Assembly: GCA_963747005.1 (NCBI GenBank) | Contig: CAVVDT010000015.1 | Location: 248,001-312,000 of the forward strand | Origin: CAVVDT01 sp963747005 | GTDB lineage: Bacteria > Pseudomonadota > Alphaproteobacteria > Rhizobiales > Aestuariivirgaceae | Reading direction: 5' to 3' | Length of the DNA: 64,000 bases | Made by a program: the position numbers and the translations under genes | Notes under the pieces: model-generated | What the model was told of the DNA's origin: nothing | The model's database searches: none | The model's input: the letters and a program-made list of their open reading frames with translations, nothing else | In this document: positions 52,935-62,631 of the stretch, piece by piece | Layout of the letters: each line of letters opens with the position of its first letter | Position numbering within the stretch: the first letter of the stretch is position 1

Positions 52935-55900
52935 TCACCCGGCCTCGCGCAGGGTCTCTGCGGTCTGCAGGTCGACCGACACCAGTTGCGACACGCCCCG
53001 CTCCATCATGGTGACGCCATAGAGGCGATGCATGCGCGCCATGGTGAGCGCATGGTGGGTGATGATGAGAAAGCGCGTGTCGGTGCGTTGCAGCATGGCT
53101 TCCAGGAGGTTGCAGAAACGCTCCACGTTATGATCATCGAGCGGGGCGTCCACCTCATCCAGCACGCAGATCGGCGACGGATTGGTGAGGAAGACGGCAA
53201 AGATCAGCGCCATGGCGGTCAGCGCCTGTTCGCCGCCCGACAGCAGCGACAGGACCTGCGGGCGCTTGCCGGGCGGATGGGCGAGGATTTCCAGACCGGC
53301 CTCCAGCGGGTCGTCGGACTCGACCAGTTGCAGTTCCGCCCGCCCACCACCGAACAGCGTCGAAAACAGCGAGCCGAAATTGCCGTTGACCATCTCGAAG
53401 GCCTCAAGGAGGCGCTGGCGGCCCTCGCGGTTGAGGCTCGAAATGCCCTGCCGCAGCTTGGCGATGGCCGCCACCAGGTCGTCGCGCTCGGCAGTGAGGC
53501 CGTCGAGTTGGGTCTGCACCTCGGTGGCCTCTTCCTCGGCCCTCAGGTTGACGCCGCCGAGGCGCTCGCGCTGGTCCTTCAGGTCTTGCAGCTTGCGTTC
53601 CACCACGTCCGGTTCGGGCAGCTTCGACAAATCGATGCCGGCCTGTTCAGGGATATCTGCGGGCGCACACATGAGCTGATCGCGGATGCGCGCCTCGCTT
53701 TCGGCGAGGCGTTCGCGCGTGGCTTCGAGTCGCGCCTCGGCACGGGCATGGTCCTCGCGCGCCGTGGTGAGCCGGTCCTGTGCCGATGTGAGGTCGTCCT
53801 CGGCGGCCTTCACCGCCGTCTCCGCCTCGGCCAGCCGGTCGGCCGCTTCGCGCCGCTCGGCCTCGGCATCGGAAAGCGCACTCAACAGCTTGCGGCGCCT
53901 TTCGGCAAACCGTGCCGGCAGGCCGGCGAGCCCGGCAAGGTCGGTGCGGGTCTCGGTGGCCCGCTTTTCCAGGGTCTCGGCCTGGGCCCTTGCCCGGGCC
54001 GAACGCTCACTCCACTGCTGGCGCTCGGCGGCAATCGATTTCAGCCGCTCGGAACGGCCACGCGCCTCGCGCTCAAGTCCGTCATGACGGGCGCGCTGTT
54101 CGGCATAGTCGGCCCGGTCGCGATCGACACCCGCCTTGAGCCCGCCAAGCTTTTCGGTGAGCGCGGCGGTATCGGCCAGGCCTGCCAGGTCGGCTTCAAC
54201 GCGCGCCCTTCCGGTCCTTGCCTCGCCCAGTTGTTCTTCGATGCGCCGCACCGCCTCGTCCATGGCACTCACCTGGCGCAGGCGCTCGCCCATGGCCTTT
54301 TCGTGTTCTGACAACGCCCGGCGGGCCGTCTCGATGGCAGCGGTCGAGCGGCGCCAGGCCTCGCGGGCGGCGCGCTCGGCGCGGCCGGCCTCTTCGTGAG
54401 CGGCCCGTGCAGCCTCGAACGTGGCCTTGAGGCCATCGGCGCGCCGCCCGGCCTCGATGCCTTCGACCTCCAGCGCCCCCAGCCGGTTGCGCTCGGCCAG
54501 TCGCTTGGCGGCCGCCGTCGGCGCATCGGCGGCGGCGGTATAGCCGTCCCAGCGCCACAGATCGCCCTCGCGGCTGACCAGCCGCTGGCCCGCAGACAAA
54601 AGACCTTGCAGGCGCTTGCCGTCAGCGCGCGCCACGAGGCCGGTATGGCTGAGCCGCCGATCCAGCGGGGCGGGTGCGGCAACGAAGCGCGACAGGGGTT
54701 CGGCCCCGTGCGGCAGGCCCTGAGGCGCTGTCAGTGGCCCCAGTTGGCGCCAGTGCACCGGCGAAGCCTCGTCGATGGGGGCATCCAGTTCCTCGCTGAG
54801 GGCAGCAGCCAGGGCGGCCTCATAGCCCTCATCCACCTTCACCGCATCGATGAGCGGTGGGAACAGGTCGCCATCGGCCACTGCCAAGAGCTTGGCCAGG
54901 GTGCGCACCTCGGTCGCCAGCCGTTCGGCCTGACGGCGGGCCTCGTCATGGGCCTGACGCGCATCCGCCTCGCCTGCCGCGCTGGCCCGCACCTCAGCCT
55001 CGGCCTTGCCGGCCTCGGCCTCGGCGGCTGATGCCGCCTCGCCGGCGGCCGTCACGGCCTCAAGCAATCGCGCGCCTTCATCGCCTGCATCGGTCCCGGC
55101 CGCCAGCGCTGTGCGCTTCTGCCTGACGGCGGCAAGTTCCGGTTCCAGCCGGGCGATGCGCTGGTCATGCTCGTTCAACGCCCGTGTGAGGGCATTGTGT
55201 TGGGCGATCAGCGCCGAAAGCTCTGCCGAAGTCTCATCGGCTGCATCCTGGGAACTTTTCAGACGGTCGGCCGAGGCTTGCAGGTCGCGGGCCGCGGCGG
55301 CGCGTTCGGCCGCGGCATTGGCCTGCATTCCCGCCAGTTCGGCTTCCTCGGTCTTGAGCCGTTCGAGCACGCTGCCGGTATCGTTCAAGATGTCGCTTTC
55401 GCGTTGCAGATCGGCGACGATCTGGGAAAGCCGGCTCTCCAGTTCGGCCACCCGCTGGCGACCTTGCGCTTCCTCCTTGTCGAGGCCCTCGCGCTCGATG
55501 GTGAGACGCTGCAGCACCGCGGCGCGCACCGTCTCGGCCTCGCGCAAGGCGGGCAGGGCCTCGCTCGCGGTGTCGCGCGCCCGGGTTTTTTCGGAGACGG
55601 TGCGGGTGTCTTCGGCCAGCCGCCGGGTAATCTCATCGAGACCTTGCGCCTCGCGCCCCACTGCACCATCGAGGTCCTTCCAGGTAGCATAGAGCGTGGT
55701 GGCTTCCAGCCGCCGGATGCCGGCGGAGAGCTGCTTGTAGCGAGCGGCCTGGCGGGCCTGGCGCTTGAGGCTGTTGAGCTGTGTCTCGAGCTGCGCCACG
55801 ACATCGTCGATGCGCTCCAGATTGGTTTCCGCCGCATGCAGCTTCAGTTCGGCCTCGTGGCGGCGGGTGTGGAGTCCGGTGATGCCGGCGGCTTCTTCCA

Positions 55901-56390
55901 GGATGCGGCGCCGGGCCTGCGGCTTGGAATTGATGATCTCGCCGATCTGGCCCTGCTTCACCAGCGCCGGCGAACGCGAGCCGGTGGAGGCATCGGCGAA
56001 CAACAACTGCACATCGCGTGCCCGCGCATCGCGGCCGTTGATGCGATAGGCCGATCCCGCCTCGCGCTCGATGCGCCGGCCCACCTCGATGATCTCGGTA
56101 TCGTTGAAGGCGGGCGGCGCGGTGCGGGCGGAATTGTCCAGCGCCACCGTCACCTCGGCCATGTTGCGCGACGGCCGGGTGGCGGTGCCGGAAAAGATGA
56201 CGTCGTCCATCCCCGAGGCGCGCATGCTCTTGTAGGAGCTTTCGCCCATCACCCAGCGCAGCGCTTCCAGGAGGTTGGACTTGCCGCAGCCGTTGGGGCC
56301 GACAATGCCGGTCAACCCGGGTTCGATGACGAATTCGGTCGGTTCGACAAAGGACTTGAATCCCGACAGCCTGAGGCGGGTGAATTTCAT
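52935..56390 (-). CDS. smc: Chromosome segregation protein SMC
   Basis: 1151 residues from ATG 56390. The head's Walker A is GPNGCGKSN (about 31-39). Two long Ala/Glu/Arg-rich coiled coils flank a hinge near the middle. The C-terminal head contains the ABC signature LLSGGEQALTA and Walker B with ICVLDEVDAPLDD. It is the central component of the SMC-ScpAB condensin complex and organises the chromosome. Its partners ScpA/ScpB are not in the window. Confidence 0.96.
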   Translation of the reverse strand: MKFTRLRLSGFKSFVEPTEFVIEPGLTGIVGPNGCGKSNLLEALRWVMGESSYKSMRASGMDDVIFSGTATRPSRNMAEVTVALDNSARTAPPAFNDTEIIEVGRRIEREAGSAYRINGRDARARDVQLLFADASTGSRSPALVKQGQIGEIINSKPQARRRILEEAAGITGLHTRRHEAELKLHAAETNLERIDDVVAQLETQLNSLKRQARQAARYKQLSAGIRRLEATTLYATWKDLDGAVGREAQGLDEITRRLAEDTRTVSEKTRARDTASEALPALREAETVRAAVLQRLTIEREGLDKEEAQGRQRVAELESRLSQIVADLQRESDILNDTGSVLERLKTEEAELAGMQANAAAERAAAARDLQASADRLKSSQDAADETSAELSALIAQHNALTRALNEHDQRIARLEPELAAVRQKRTALAAGTDAGDEGARLLEAVTAAGEAASAAEAEAGKAEAEVRASAAGEADARQAHDEARRQAERLATEVRTLAKLLAVADGDLFPPLIDAVKVDEGYEAALAAALSEELDAPIDEASPVHWRQLGPLTAPQGLPHGAEPLSRFVAAPAPLDRRLSHTGLVARADGKRLQGLLSAGQRLVSREGDLWRWDGYTAAADAPTAAAKRLAERNRLGALEVEGIEAGRRADGLKATFEAARAAHEEAGRAERAAREAWRRSTAAIETARRALSEHEKAMGERLRQVSAMDEAVRRIEEQLGEARTGRARVEADLAGLADTAALTEKLGGLKAGVDRDRADYAEQRARHDGLEREARGRSERLKSIAAERQQWSERSARARAQAETLEKRATETRTDLAGLAGLPARFAERRRKLLSALSDAEAERREAADRLAEAETAVKAAEDDLTSAQDRLTTAREDHARAEARLEATRERLAESEARIRDQLMCAPADIPEQAGIDLSKLPEPDVVERKLQDLKDQRERLGGVNLRAEEEATEVQTQLDGLTAERDDLVAAIAKLRQGISSLNREGRQRLLEAFEMVNGNFGSLFSTLFGGGRAELQLVESDDPLEAGLEILAHPPGKRPQVLSLLSGGEQALTAMALIFAVFLTNPSPICVLDEVDAPLDDHNVERFCNLLEAMLQRTDTRFLIITHHALTMARMHRLYGVTMMERGVSQLVSVDLQTAETLREAG

Positions 56391-56540
56391 ACCGTCCCGC
56401 TCCCTCGCGCGGTTATCCCCTGAATGCGGCAATCTAGAGTGATTCGGCATGGCCGATGAAGCCGCCAATGCAACACCATGCCCGATCTGCACAGCTCAAT
56501 GCAGATCATCACCCCTGGGAGGCAGAACCGTCTGCCGTGC

Positions 56541-57182
56541 TCACCCCAGCGCCGCGTCAAGCATCGAGCGGAACTGCTCGATGGGCTCGTTGCCTTGCAG
56601 GATCTTGCCGTTGATGAAGAAGGTCGGGGTCGAGTTGACGCCGAAATCCTTTTCCGCCTTGTCGCGGCCCTGGATGATGCCCTTGGCGACTTCGGTGTTC
56701 TTGAGGCAGGCGTTGAAGCTTTCCTCGGTGAAGCCGGCGAGCTTGGCGATCTTGAACAGTTCGGCCTTGGGATCGTTATGGGTCCACTTCTCCTGCTGCT
56801 CGTAGAGCACCTCGATCATCGGGTAGTATTTGTCCTTGGGCGCGCAGCGGGCCAGCATGAAGGCGGCCAGCGCCAGGTCGTCGAAGGGAAACTCGCGGAA
56901 GATGTACTTCACCTTGCCGGTGTCGATATATTCCGTCTTCAGCTTGGGAAAGGTGTTGTTGCTGAAATGGGCGCAGTGCGGGCACGTGGCCGAGGCGTAC
57001 TCGATCATCGTCACCTTGGCGTCGGGATTGCCGAGCACCCGGTCACCCAGAGGCGGCGGCACCATCAGCTTGGTCACGTCGACGCTGGTTTCCTGGGCGC
57101 TGGCGACGGTTGCCGCAAGGCCGGGCAGCACGGCGAGCGCCGCGCCAGCCTTGAGGATATTTCTGCGATTGAGGTTCTTCAT
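56541..57182 (-). CDS. DsbA family thiol-disulfide protein, Tat-exported
   Basis: 213 residues from ATG 57182. The leader NRRNILKAGAALAVLPG has the twin-arginine pattern, so export folded through Tat is likely. The active site is C67-P-H-C70, as in DsbA. The cis-Pro loop STPTFFING is present. It catalyses disulfide formation or reduction in the periplasm. It lies between DUF721 and smc in a conserved alphaproteobacterial order. Confidence 0.9.
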   Translation of the reverse strand: MKNLNRRNILKAGAALAVLPGLAATVASAQETSVDVTKLMVPPPLGDRVLGNPDAKVTMIEYASATCPHCAHFSNNTFPKLKTEYIDTGKVKYIFREFPFDDLALAAFMLARCAPKDKYYPMIEVLYEQQEKWTHNDPKAELFKIAKLAGFTEESFNACLKNTEVAKGIIQGRDKAEKDFGVNSTPTFFINGKILQGNEPIEQFRSMLDAALG

Positions 57183-57269
57183 GGTGCCTCTCTGATTGAA
57201 TGAGGGGTGAAACCAACGGTACTCTTTGGACGGGCTGCGATGCAACGGTCGCAAACCATGTGGGATCGC

Positions 57270-57746
57270 TCAGTCCTTCCTGGCGGCCAGCACGCCGCGG
57301 CCCAGGCGTTCCAGCGCTGCCTTCAACGGCTGATCGGCGATATCACGCAGGTCGCGATTGAGGCGCTCAGCCTCGGCGACCGGCAACTGGCGCCGTTCGG
57401 CCGGCGGGGCGGCAGGCTTTTTCACCCGCGTCTGGCGGACCTTCAGCGCCGAGATCGCCTCATAGCCGTAATAGCCGTTGATGCGCTCTATGATGCGCGG
57501 GGTCTCGTGCTGCACCTCGATGGCCATGCCGGCGTCTACCGCGATTACCAGCGTGCCGCCGCGCCCGCGCCCGTCGGTGCCCTCGCCGCCGCGCGGCCAG
57601 CGCACGCGCTCAGGCGACGCGCTTTTCGCCAGCGCCTCGCCGACGATGGAAGGCCAGTTGGCGATGAGTTCGCCATAGGCGAAGCCGAAGCGCTCCAGCG
57701 CCTTGCCGGCCACGGGGGCGAAGTGTTTTTCCAGTCGGTCAAGCAT
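57270..57746 (-). CDS. DUF721 (DciA-like) protein
   Basis: 158 residues from ATG 57746. The domain (LVIAVDAGMAIEVQHETPRIIERINGYYGY) matches DUF721/DciA, the helicase-loader family that delivers DnaB in bacteria lacking DnaC. The C-terminal half is charged. It is divergent from mutY and upstream of dsbA. Confidence 0.86.
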   Translation of the reverse strand: MLDRLEKHFAPVAGKALERFGFAYGELIANWPSIVGEALAKSASPERVRWPRGGEGTDGRGRGGTLVIAVDAGMAIEVQHETPRIIERINGYYGYEAISALKVRQTRVKKPAAPPAERRQLPVAEAERLNRDLRDIADQPLKAALERLGRGVLAARKD

Positions 57747-57817
57747 CCATATATCCTGCCGGGCGGGGATTTGACCCTTTCGCCCGATTGTTGCGCGCCA
57801 TACTAATGGTAGGCGCC

Positions 57818-58963
57818 ATGACAGGACAGTTACAAGTTGTTGATGAGGCGGATGGGCTACCGGGCGGCGACGGCTTTGCCCGCCGATTGCTCGACTGGTA
57901 TGACGTGAACCGCCGCGACCTGCCATGGCGGGCAAGGCCTGGCGCAGCGCCCGACCCCTACCGGGTATGGCTGTCGGAAATCATGCTGCAACAGACCACG
58001 GTGGCGACCGTCGGCGCCTATTTCAAGCGCTTTACGGCGCGCTGGCCGCGTATCGCCGATCTGGCCGCCGCCAGCCTCGATGAAGTCCTCAGGGAATGGG
58101 CGGGGCTCGGCTATTACGCCCGCGCCCGCAAGCTGCATGCATGCGCCTTGACGGTGGCGCGCGATCTGGGCGGGCGATTTCCCGAAGACGAAGCCCGCCT
58201 CATGGCGCTACCCGGCATCGGGCCGTATACGGCCGGCGCCATTGCCGCCATCGCCTTCGACCGCCCGGCGGTCGCCGTCGACGGCAATGTGGAACGGGTC
58301 ATCGCCCGGGTCTTCGCCATCGAAACGCCGCTGCCCGCCGCCAAGCCGGAAATCAGGGCGCACGCCGCACGGCTCATGCCGTCCGGCAGACCCGGCGACT
58401 TCGCGCAGGCCCTCATGGACCTGGGCGCCACGATCTGTGCGCCGCGCCGTGCCAATTGCCTCATCTGCCCCCTGGCGGAAATCTGCGCCGGTCGGGCGCG
58501 CGGCATCGCCGATCAGTTGCCACAACGCAGCGCGAGAAAGCCAAGGCCGGTGCGCCACGGCACGGCTTTCGTCGCCATCCGTCTCGATGGCGCCGTGTTG
58601 CTGCGCCGCCGCCCGGAAAAGGGCCTGCTCGGCGGCATGATGGAGGTGCCATCGAGCCCCTGGCGCGAGGCAGCCGCAAGCGCCATCGATGCCGCACCGC
58701 TTGCCGCCGGCTGGCAGCCCGATGCGGCAACGGTGGAGCACACCTTCACCCATTTTCACCTGGTGTTGCGGGTAATGACGGCCAGCCTGGCGATGGACGC
58801 CGTGGCCCCCGACGGGGCCCGCTTCGTGCCCTCCGCCCGGTTGGCGGACGAGGCCCTGCCGTCGCTGATGAAGAAGGTCCTGGCAGCGGTGCTTGGAGCC
58901 GACGCGCTTAAATCCCGCCCAGTTCGGCGCGCACCTGCTGGCGCAGAAGATCGATCGGCATGA
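57818..58963 (+). CDS. mutY: Adenine DNA glycosylase MutY
   Basis: 381 residues from ATG 57818 (an in-frame ATG at 57806 is also possible). HhH-GPD glycosylase removing A opposite 8-oxoG: helix-hairpin-helix LPGIGPYTAGAIAAIAF with the catalytic Asp in AVDGNVERV. The [4Fe-4S] cysteines are in CAPRRANCLICPLAEIC. The C-terminal NUDIX-like domain recognises 8-oxoG. The stop overlaps the converging ccrM by 56 bases. Confidence 0.95.
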   Translation: MTGQLQVVDEADGLPGGDGFARRLLDWYDVNRRDLPWRARPGAAPDPYRVWLSEIMLQQTTVATVGAYFKRFTARWPRIADLAAASLDEVLREWAGLGYYARARKLHACALTVARDLGGRFPEDEARLMALPGIGPYTAGAIAAIAFDRPAVAVDGNVERVIARVFAIETPLPAAKPEIRAHAARLMPSGRPGDFAQALMDLGATICAPRRANCLICPLAEICAGRARGIADQLPQRSARKPRPVRHGTAFVAIRLDGAVLLRRRPEKGLLGGMMEVPSSPWREAAASAIDAAPLAAGWQPDAATVEHTFTHFHLVLRVMTASLAMDAVAPDGARFVPSARLADEALPSLMKKVLAAVLGADALKSRPVRRAPAGAEDRSA

Positions 58964-60014
58964 AAGCCTTGCCCTTCCTGACATGCCAGAAGGTCCAGCC
59001 GTTGCACGCTTCAGCACCCATGACGTGGGCGCCGATCTTGTGGATCGAGCCCGAGGCATTGCGGCAGGCAATCGACCCGTCGGCCCTGACGGTTGCGGCA
59101 TGCCGCTGCATCGGGTCATAGAGCGTGGCGCCCGGCTTGATCAGGCCGCGCTCGATCAGCGTGCCGAAGGGAATGCGCGGCTCGGCCCGCTTGCCGGTAG
59201 AGACCTTGACCGCCTCGGGCGGTGCGGCTTCGGTCGCGGCGATGCGCTCAATGGCCAATTCGGCATAGGCCGGATCGCGCTCGATGCCGATGAAGTGCCG
59301 GCCGAGGCGCTTGGCCACCGCCCCGGTGGTGCCGGAGCCGAAGAACGGGTCGAGCACGATATCGCCGGCATTCGAGGAGGCGAGGATCACCCGGTGCAGC
59401 AGCGCCTCCGGTTTCTGGGTAGGATGCAGCTTGGCGCCGGCCGCATCGCGCAGCCGCTCGGGCCCGCCGCAGATCGGCAACAGCCAGTCGGAGCGCATCT
59501 GCAAGTCGTCGTTGAGGGCCTTCATGGCATCATAGTTGAAGGTGTAGGTCTTCTGGCCGGCATCGCGCGCCGCCCAGATCAGCGTCTCGTGGGCATTGGT
59601 GAAGCGCCGCCCGCGGAAATTCGGCATCGGGTTGGTCTTGCGCCAGATGACGTCGTTGAGCATCCAGAATTCGAGGTCCTGGAGGATGCTGCCGACCCGG
59701 AAGATGTTGTGATAGGAGCCGATCACCCACAGCGTGCCCGTGGGCTTCAGCGCCCGTTTCGCCAGCTTCAGCCAGGCGCGGGTAAAGCGGTCGTAATCGG
59801 CAAACGAGGCGAAGCGGTCCCAGTCGTCGTCGACCCCGTCGACGCGGCTCTGGTCGGGGCGATGCAGTTCGCCCGTCAGTTGCAAGTTGTAGGGCGGGTC
59901 GGCGAACACCAGGTCCACCGACTTCGCAGGCAGTTTCTCCAGCTCTTCGAGACAATCGCCCACCAGCACGCTGTCGACCAGCGGCGCGATATCCGGCCGG
60001 GCATTGAAGCCCAT
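58908..60014 (-). CDS. ccrM: CcrM-type adenine-N6 DNA methyltransferase (GANTC)
   Basis: 368 residues. The catalytic motif DPPYNL lies at 39-44, the SAM-binding FGSGTTG in the second half. The C-terminal region with FGTLIERGLIKPG and MGAEACNGWTFWHV is the CcrM-specific domain. It methylates GANTC and times gene expression in the alphaproteobacterial cell cycle. A GATTC and a CtrA-like half site are in its leader. Confidence 0.96.
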   Translation of the reverse strand: MGFNARPDIAPLVDSVLVGDCLEELEKLPAKSVDLVFADPPYNLQLTGELHRPDQSRVDGVDDDWDRFASFADYDRFTRAWLKLAKRALKPTGTLWVIGSYHNIFRVGSILQDLEFWMLNDVIWRKTNPMPNFRGRRFTNAHETLIWAARDAGQKTYTFNYDAMKALNDDLQMRSDWLLPICGGPERLRDAAGAKLHPTQKPEALLHRVILASSNAGDIVLDPFFGSGTTGAVAKRLGRHFIGIERDPAYAELAIERIAATEAAPPEAVKVSTGKRAEPRIPFGTLIERGLIKPGATLYDPMQRHAATVRADGSIACRNASGSIHKIGAHVMGAEACNGWTFWHVRKGKAFMPIDLLRQQVRAELGGI

Positions 60015-60067
60015 GGTCCAGCCCCTTTTTGACGCCTACGCAAACACAACAAGTCTTCTTCTTTGAG

Positions 60068-60072
60068 GATTC
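60068..60072 (-). promoter_or_regulatory. GANTC site in the ccrM leader
   Basis: GATTC about 55 bases upstream of the ccrM ATG, so its own product can methylate its leader, as in Caulobacter. Confidence 0.5.
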
Positions 60073-60117
60073 ACCATGAGTTCCTCTTGCGCGCCGATGA
60101 AACCGCAAACGCGGGAA

Positions 60118-60125
60118 ATGGTTAA
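60118..60125 (-). promoter_or_regulatory. CtrA-like half site TTAACCAT upstream of ccrM
   Basis: Reverse-strand TTAACCAT overlaps the rnhB stop codon about 105 bases before ccrM. The classic second TTAA is imperfect (TCAA, 8 bases away), so this is a weak but well-placed match. Confidence 0.4.
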
Positions 60126-60760
60126 CGCAGGAGTTGATGGTCCAGCAGATCGCGCACCGGCTTGAAGCTCTTGCGGTGCTGGGGCGAGGGACCGAGGCGG
60201 GCCAGCGCCGCCTGGTGGGCGGCCGTGCCGTATCCCTTGTGGCGGGCAAAACCGTAGCCGGGATGTTCGGCATCGAGGCGGGCCATGAAGCGATCGCGTG
60301 TCACCTTGGCGATGATCGAGGCCGCTGCGATGGAAACCGACAAGCCATCGCCCCCCACGACGGTGCGCGCCGGCACGGACAGTCGGGGCGCGCGGTTGCC
60401 ATCGACGAGGCACAGGCAGGGGGTAGCATCCAGCCGCTCAACCGCTTCCGCCATGGCCCACAAGGTGGCGGCAAGGATGTTGTCGCGGTCGATGCGTTCG
60501 ACATCGGCCAGGGCGATGCCGACGCGGGCCGTCGCCATGATCTCATCATGGAGCGCCTCGCGGCGGGCGGTGCTGAGGGCTTTAGAATCGTCGATTCCGG
60601 CGGGGATGCAGTGGCGGTCGAGGATTACTGCCGCTGCCGTCACCGGTCCTGCCCAGGGGCCGCGCCCGGCTTCGTCGATGCCGGCGACGAACCGCGCACC
60701 GGAACGCCAGGCATCGTTTTCCAGCATCAGCGAGCATCGACGAGAATCGCCACGGGCCAT
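60122..60760 (-). CDS. rnhB: Ribonuclease HII
   Basis: 212 residues. Catalytic acids in AGIDEAGRGPWAGPV (Asp, Glu) and the later LVDGNRAP; the loop ASIIAKVTRDRFM is complete. It incises at ribonucleotides in DNA. An internal ATG (MLENDAW) 11 codons in is an alternative start. ccrM follows on the same strand after 107 bases. Confidence 0.94.
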   Translation of the reverse strand: MARGDSRRCSLMLENDAWRSGARFVAGIDEAGRGPWAGPVTAAAVILDRHCIPAGIDDSKALSTARREALHDEIMATARVGIALADVERIDRDNILAATLWAMAEAVERLDATPCLCLVDGNRAPRLSVPARTVVGGDGLSVSIAAASIIAKVTRDRFMARLDAEHPGYGFARHKGYGTAAHQAALARLGPSPQHRKSFKPVRDLLDHQLLR

Positions 60761-60780
60761 GGCCCAGTGTGCGGCGTCGC

Positions 60781-61911
60781 TCAGATGAGCGTCAACTGGT
60801 CTCCGGGCTGGGGCGGTCGACGGAAGTGCGCCGTAGTCAAACTGAGCTTCCTCTGGTTGAGCTTCAACCGCCGGCAGGCCAGTTCGAAGCGCCGCCCGGT
60901 GATCCAGGCAATAGGCCCCGACCCCTTCTGGCGCTGGCCGAAGGTCGCATCATAGTCCTTGCCGCCATGCAGCGCCTGGGTGAGCGAGATGACCCGCCGC
61001 GCCCGGTTCGGCTGGTCGGTGAGGAGCCACTCGCGGAACAGGTCCTTGATCTCCAGCGGCAGCCGCAGCATCACATAGCCCGCTTCGCTGGCGCCGGCCT
61101 CTTTTGCAGCCGCCAGGATCGCCTCGATTTCCGCATCGTTGAGGCCGGGGATGATCGGCGCAGCGAGCACGGCGACGGGGATGCCGGCGGCGGCAAGTGC
61201 GGCGATCGCCTTGAGGCGGACGGGCGGGCTCGAGGCGCGCGGCTCCATGGAGCGCGCCAGCCGGCGGTCGAGCGTCGTCACCGAGACCGCCACCTTGACC
61301 AGACCCTTTTCTGCCATGGGCTTCAGGATGTCGATGTCGCGCTCGATCAGCGCCGACTTGGTGACGATGCCCACCGGGTGGCCGAATTCGGCCAGTACTT
61401 CGAGAATCTGGCGGGTCAGCCGGTAGCTGCGCTCGATGGGCTGGTAGGGATCGGTGTTGGTGCCGAGCGCAATGGTCTTGGGCTGATAGCCCTTCTTCAG
61501 CAGTTCGCCGCGCAGGATTTCCGCCACGTTGGTCTTGGCAAACAGCTTCGATTCAAAATCAAGCCCCGGCGAAAGACCCATGTTGGCGTGGCTCGGCCGC
61601 GCGTAGCAGTAGCTGCAGCCGTGCTCGCAGCCGCGATAGGCATTGACCGAGCGCTCGAAATTGAGATCGGGCGAGGTGTTGGTCGTGATGGCCGAGCGGG
61701 CCACTTCCGCCGTCACCGTCGTCCTGAGTGCCGGTATCTCCTCCAGCGATTGCCAGCCGTCGTCGAACAGTTCGCGCGCCAGGGGCTCGTAGCGCCCCGA
61801 GGCGTTGGATCGCGCTCCGCGCCCGCGCCGCCGATCGGCAAGGCTGGTCGCCGCCATGCGCAGGAGGCGGCGGTGGTTGTCGGCAAGCGTTGTCTCGTGC
61901 ACCGTGGTCAT
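60781..61911 (-). CDS. PA0069 family radical SAM protein
   Basis: 376 residues from ATG 61911. The [4Fe-4S] cysteines are in RGCEHGCSYCYARPSH (C-x3-C-x2-C), and LGTNTDPYQPIE is the SAM-side block. This SplB-related family has no agreed reaction. It is divergent from the glycosyltransferases and 20 bases from rnhB. Confidence 0.9.
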   Translation of the reverse strand: MTTVHETTLADNHRRLLRMAATSLADRRRGRGARSNASGRYEPLARELFDDGWQSLEEIPALRTTVTAEVARSAITTNTSPDLNFERSVNAYRGCEHGCSYCYARPSHANMGLSPGLDFESKLFAKTNVAEILRGELLKKGYQPKTIALGTNTDPYQPIERSYRLTRQILEVLAEFGHPVGIVTKSALIERDIDILKPMAEKGLVKVAVSVTTLDRRLARSMEPRASSPPVRLKAIAALAAAGIPVAVLAAPIIPGLNDAEIEAILAAAKEAGASEAGYVMLRLPLEIKDLFREWLLTDQPNRARRVISLTQALHGGKDYDATFGQRQKGSGPIAWITGRRFELACRRLKLNQRKLSLTTAHFRRPPQPGDQLTLI

Positions 61912-61953
61912 GCTTGAGTGTGTAGCACGGATAATAGAACAAAGGAAGAACAT

Positions 61954-62631
61954 TTGTTGAGCATCGTCATCCCCACGCTCAATGCCGCGGAGAGTCTTGC
62001 CGCGACGCTTGAAGCGCTGGTGCCCGGCGCCGTCGACGGGCTGGTGGCGCAACTGGTCATCGCCGACGGGGGCTCCGACGATGCAACGCTCGATATCGCC
62101 GGTCAGGCCGGCGCCGATATCGTCAGCGCCGTTGTGGGACGCGGCGGTCAGTTGCGGGCCGGCGCCGAGGCGGCGCGGGGAGCCTGGCTGCTGTTCGTCC
62201 ACGCCGATACCCGGCTCGAACCCGGCTGGGTCGATGAAGCGAGGGCCTTCATCCACGATGCCGGACCTGAACAGGCAGGTTATTTCCGTCTCGCCCTCGA
62301 CGACAACCGCTTGAGGGCGCGTCTCGTGGAACGGGCGGCAGCCTGGCGCGCGGCGCTGTTCGGCCTGCCCTATGGCGATCAGGGCCTGTTGATCTCGCGC
62401 GCCCTCTATGACGAGGTCGGCGGCTTTCGCCCGCTGCCGTTGATGGAGGACGTCGACATCGTCCGCCGCATTGGCCGCCACCGACTGAAAGCGCTGCAGA
62501 CCCGCGCCCTCACCAGCGCCGCGCGTTATCGCCGCGATGGCTATGTGCGCCGCCTCTTGCGCAACCTCGCCTGCCTCGCCGGCTACTTCGCCGGTGTGTC
62601 GCCGGAGCGTCTGGTGCGCTTTTACCGATGA
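61954..62631 (+). CDS. TIGR04283-type glycosyltransferase
   Basis: 225 residues from TTG 61954 (TTG 61957 is equally possible; AAAGGAAG lies just upstream). A family 2 GT-A fold with SIVIPTLNAAESL, IADGGSDDAT and the metal-binding HADTRLEPG. Named in databases for arsenosugar biosynthesis, but the reaction here is unknown. Coupled to the next gene by an ATGA overlap. Confidence 0.88.
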   Translation: MLSIVIPTLNAAESLAATLEALVPGAVDGLVAQLVIADGGSDDATLDIAGQAGADIVSAVVGRGGQLRAGAEAARGAWLLFVHADTRLEPGWVDEARAFIHDAGPEQAGYFRLALDDNRLRARLVERAAAWRAALFGLPYGDQGLLISRALYDEVGGFRPLPLMEDVDIVRRIGRHRLKALQTRALTSAARYRRDGYVRRLLRNLACLAGYFAGVSPERLVRFYR

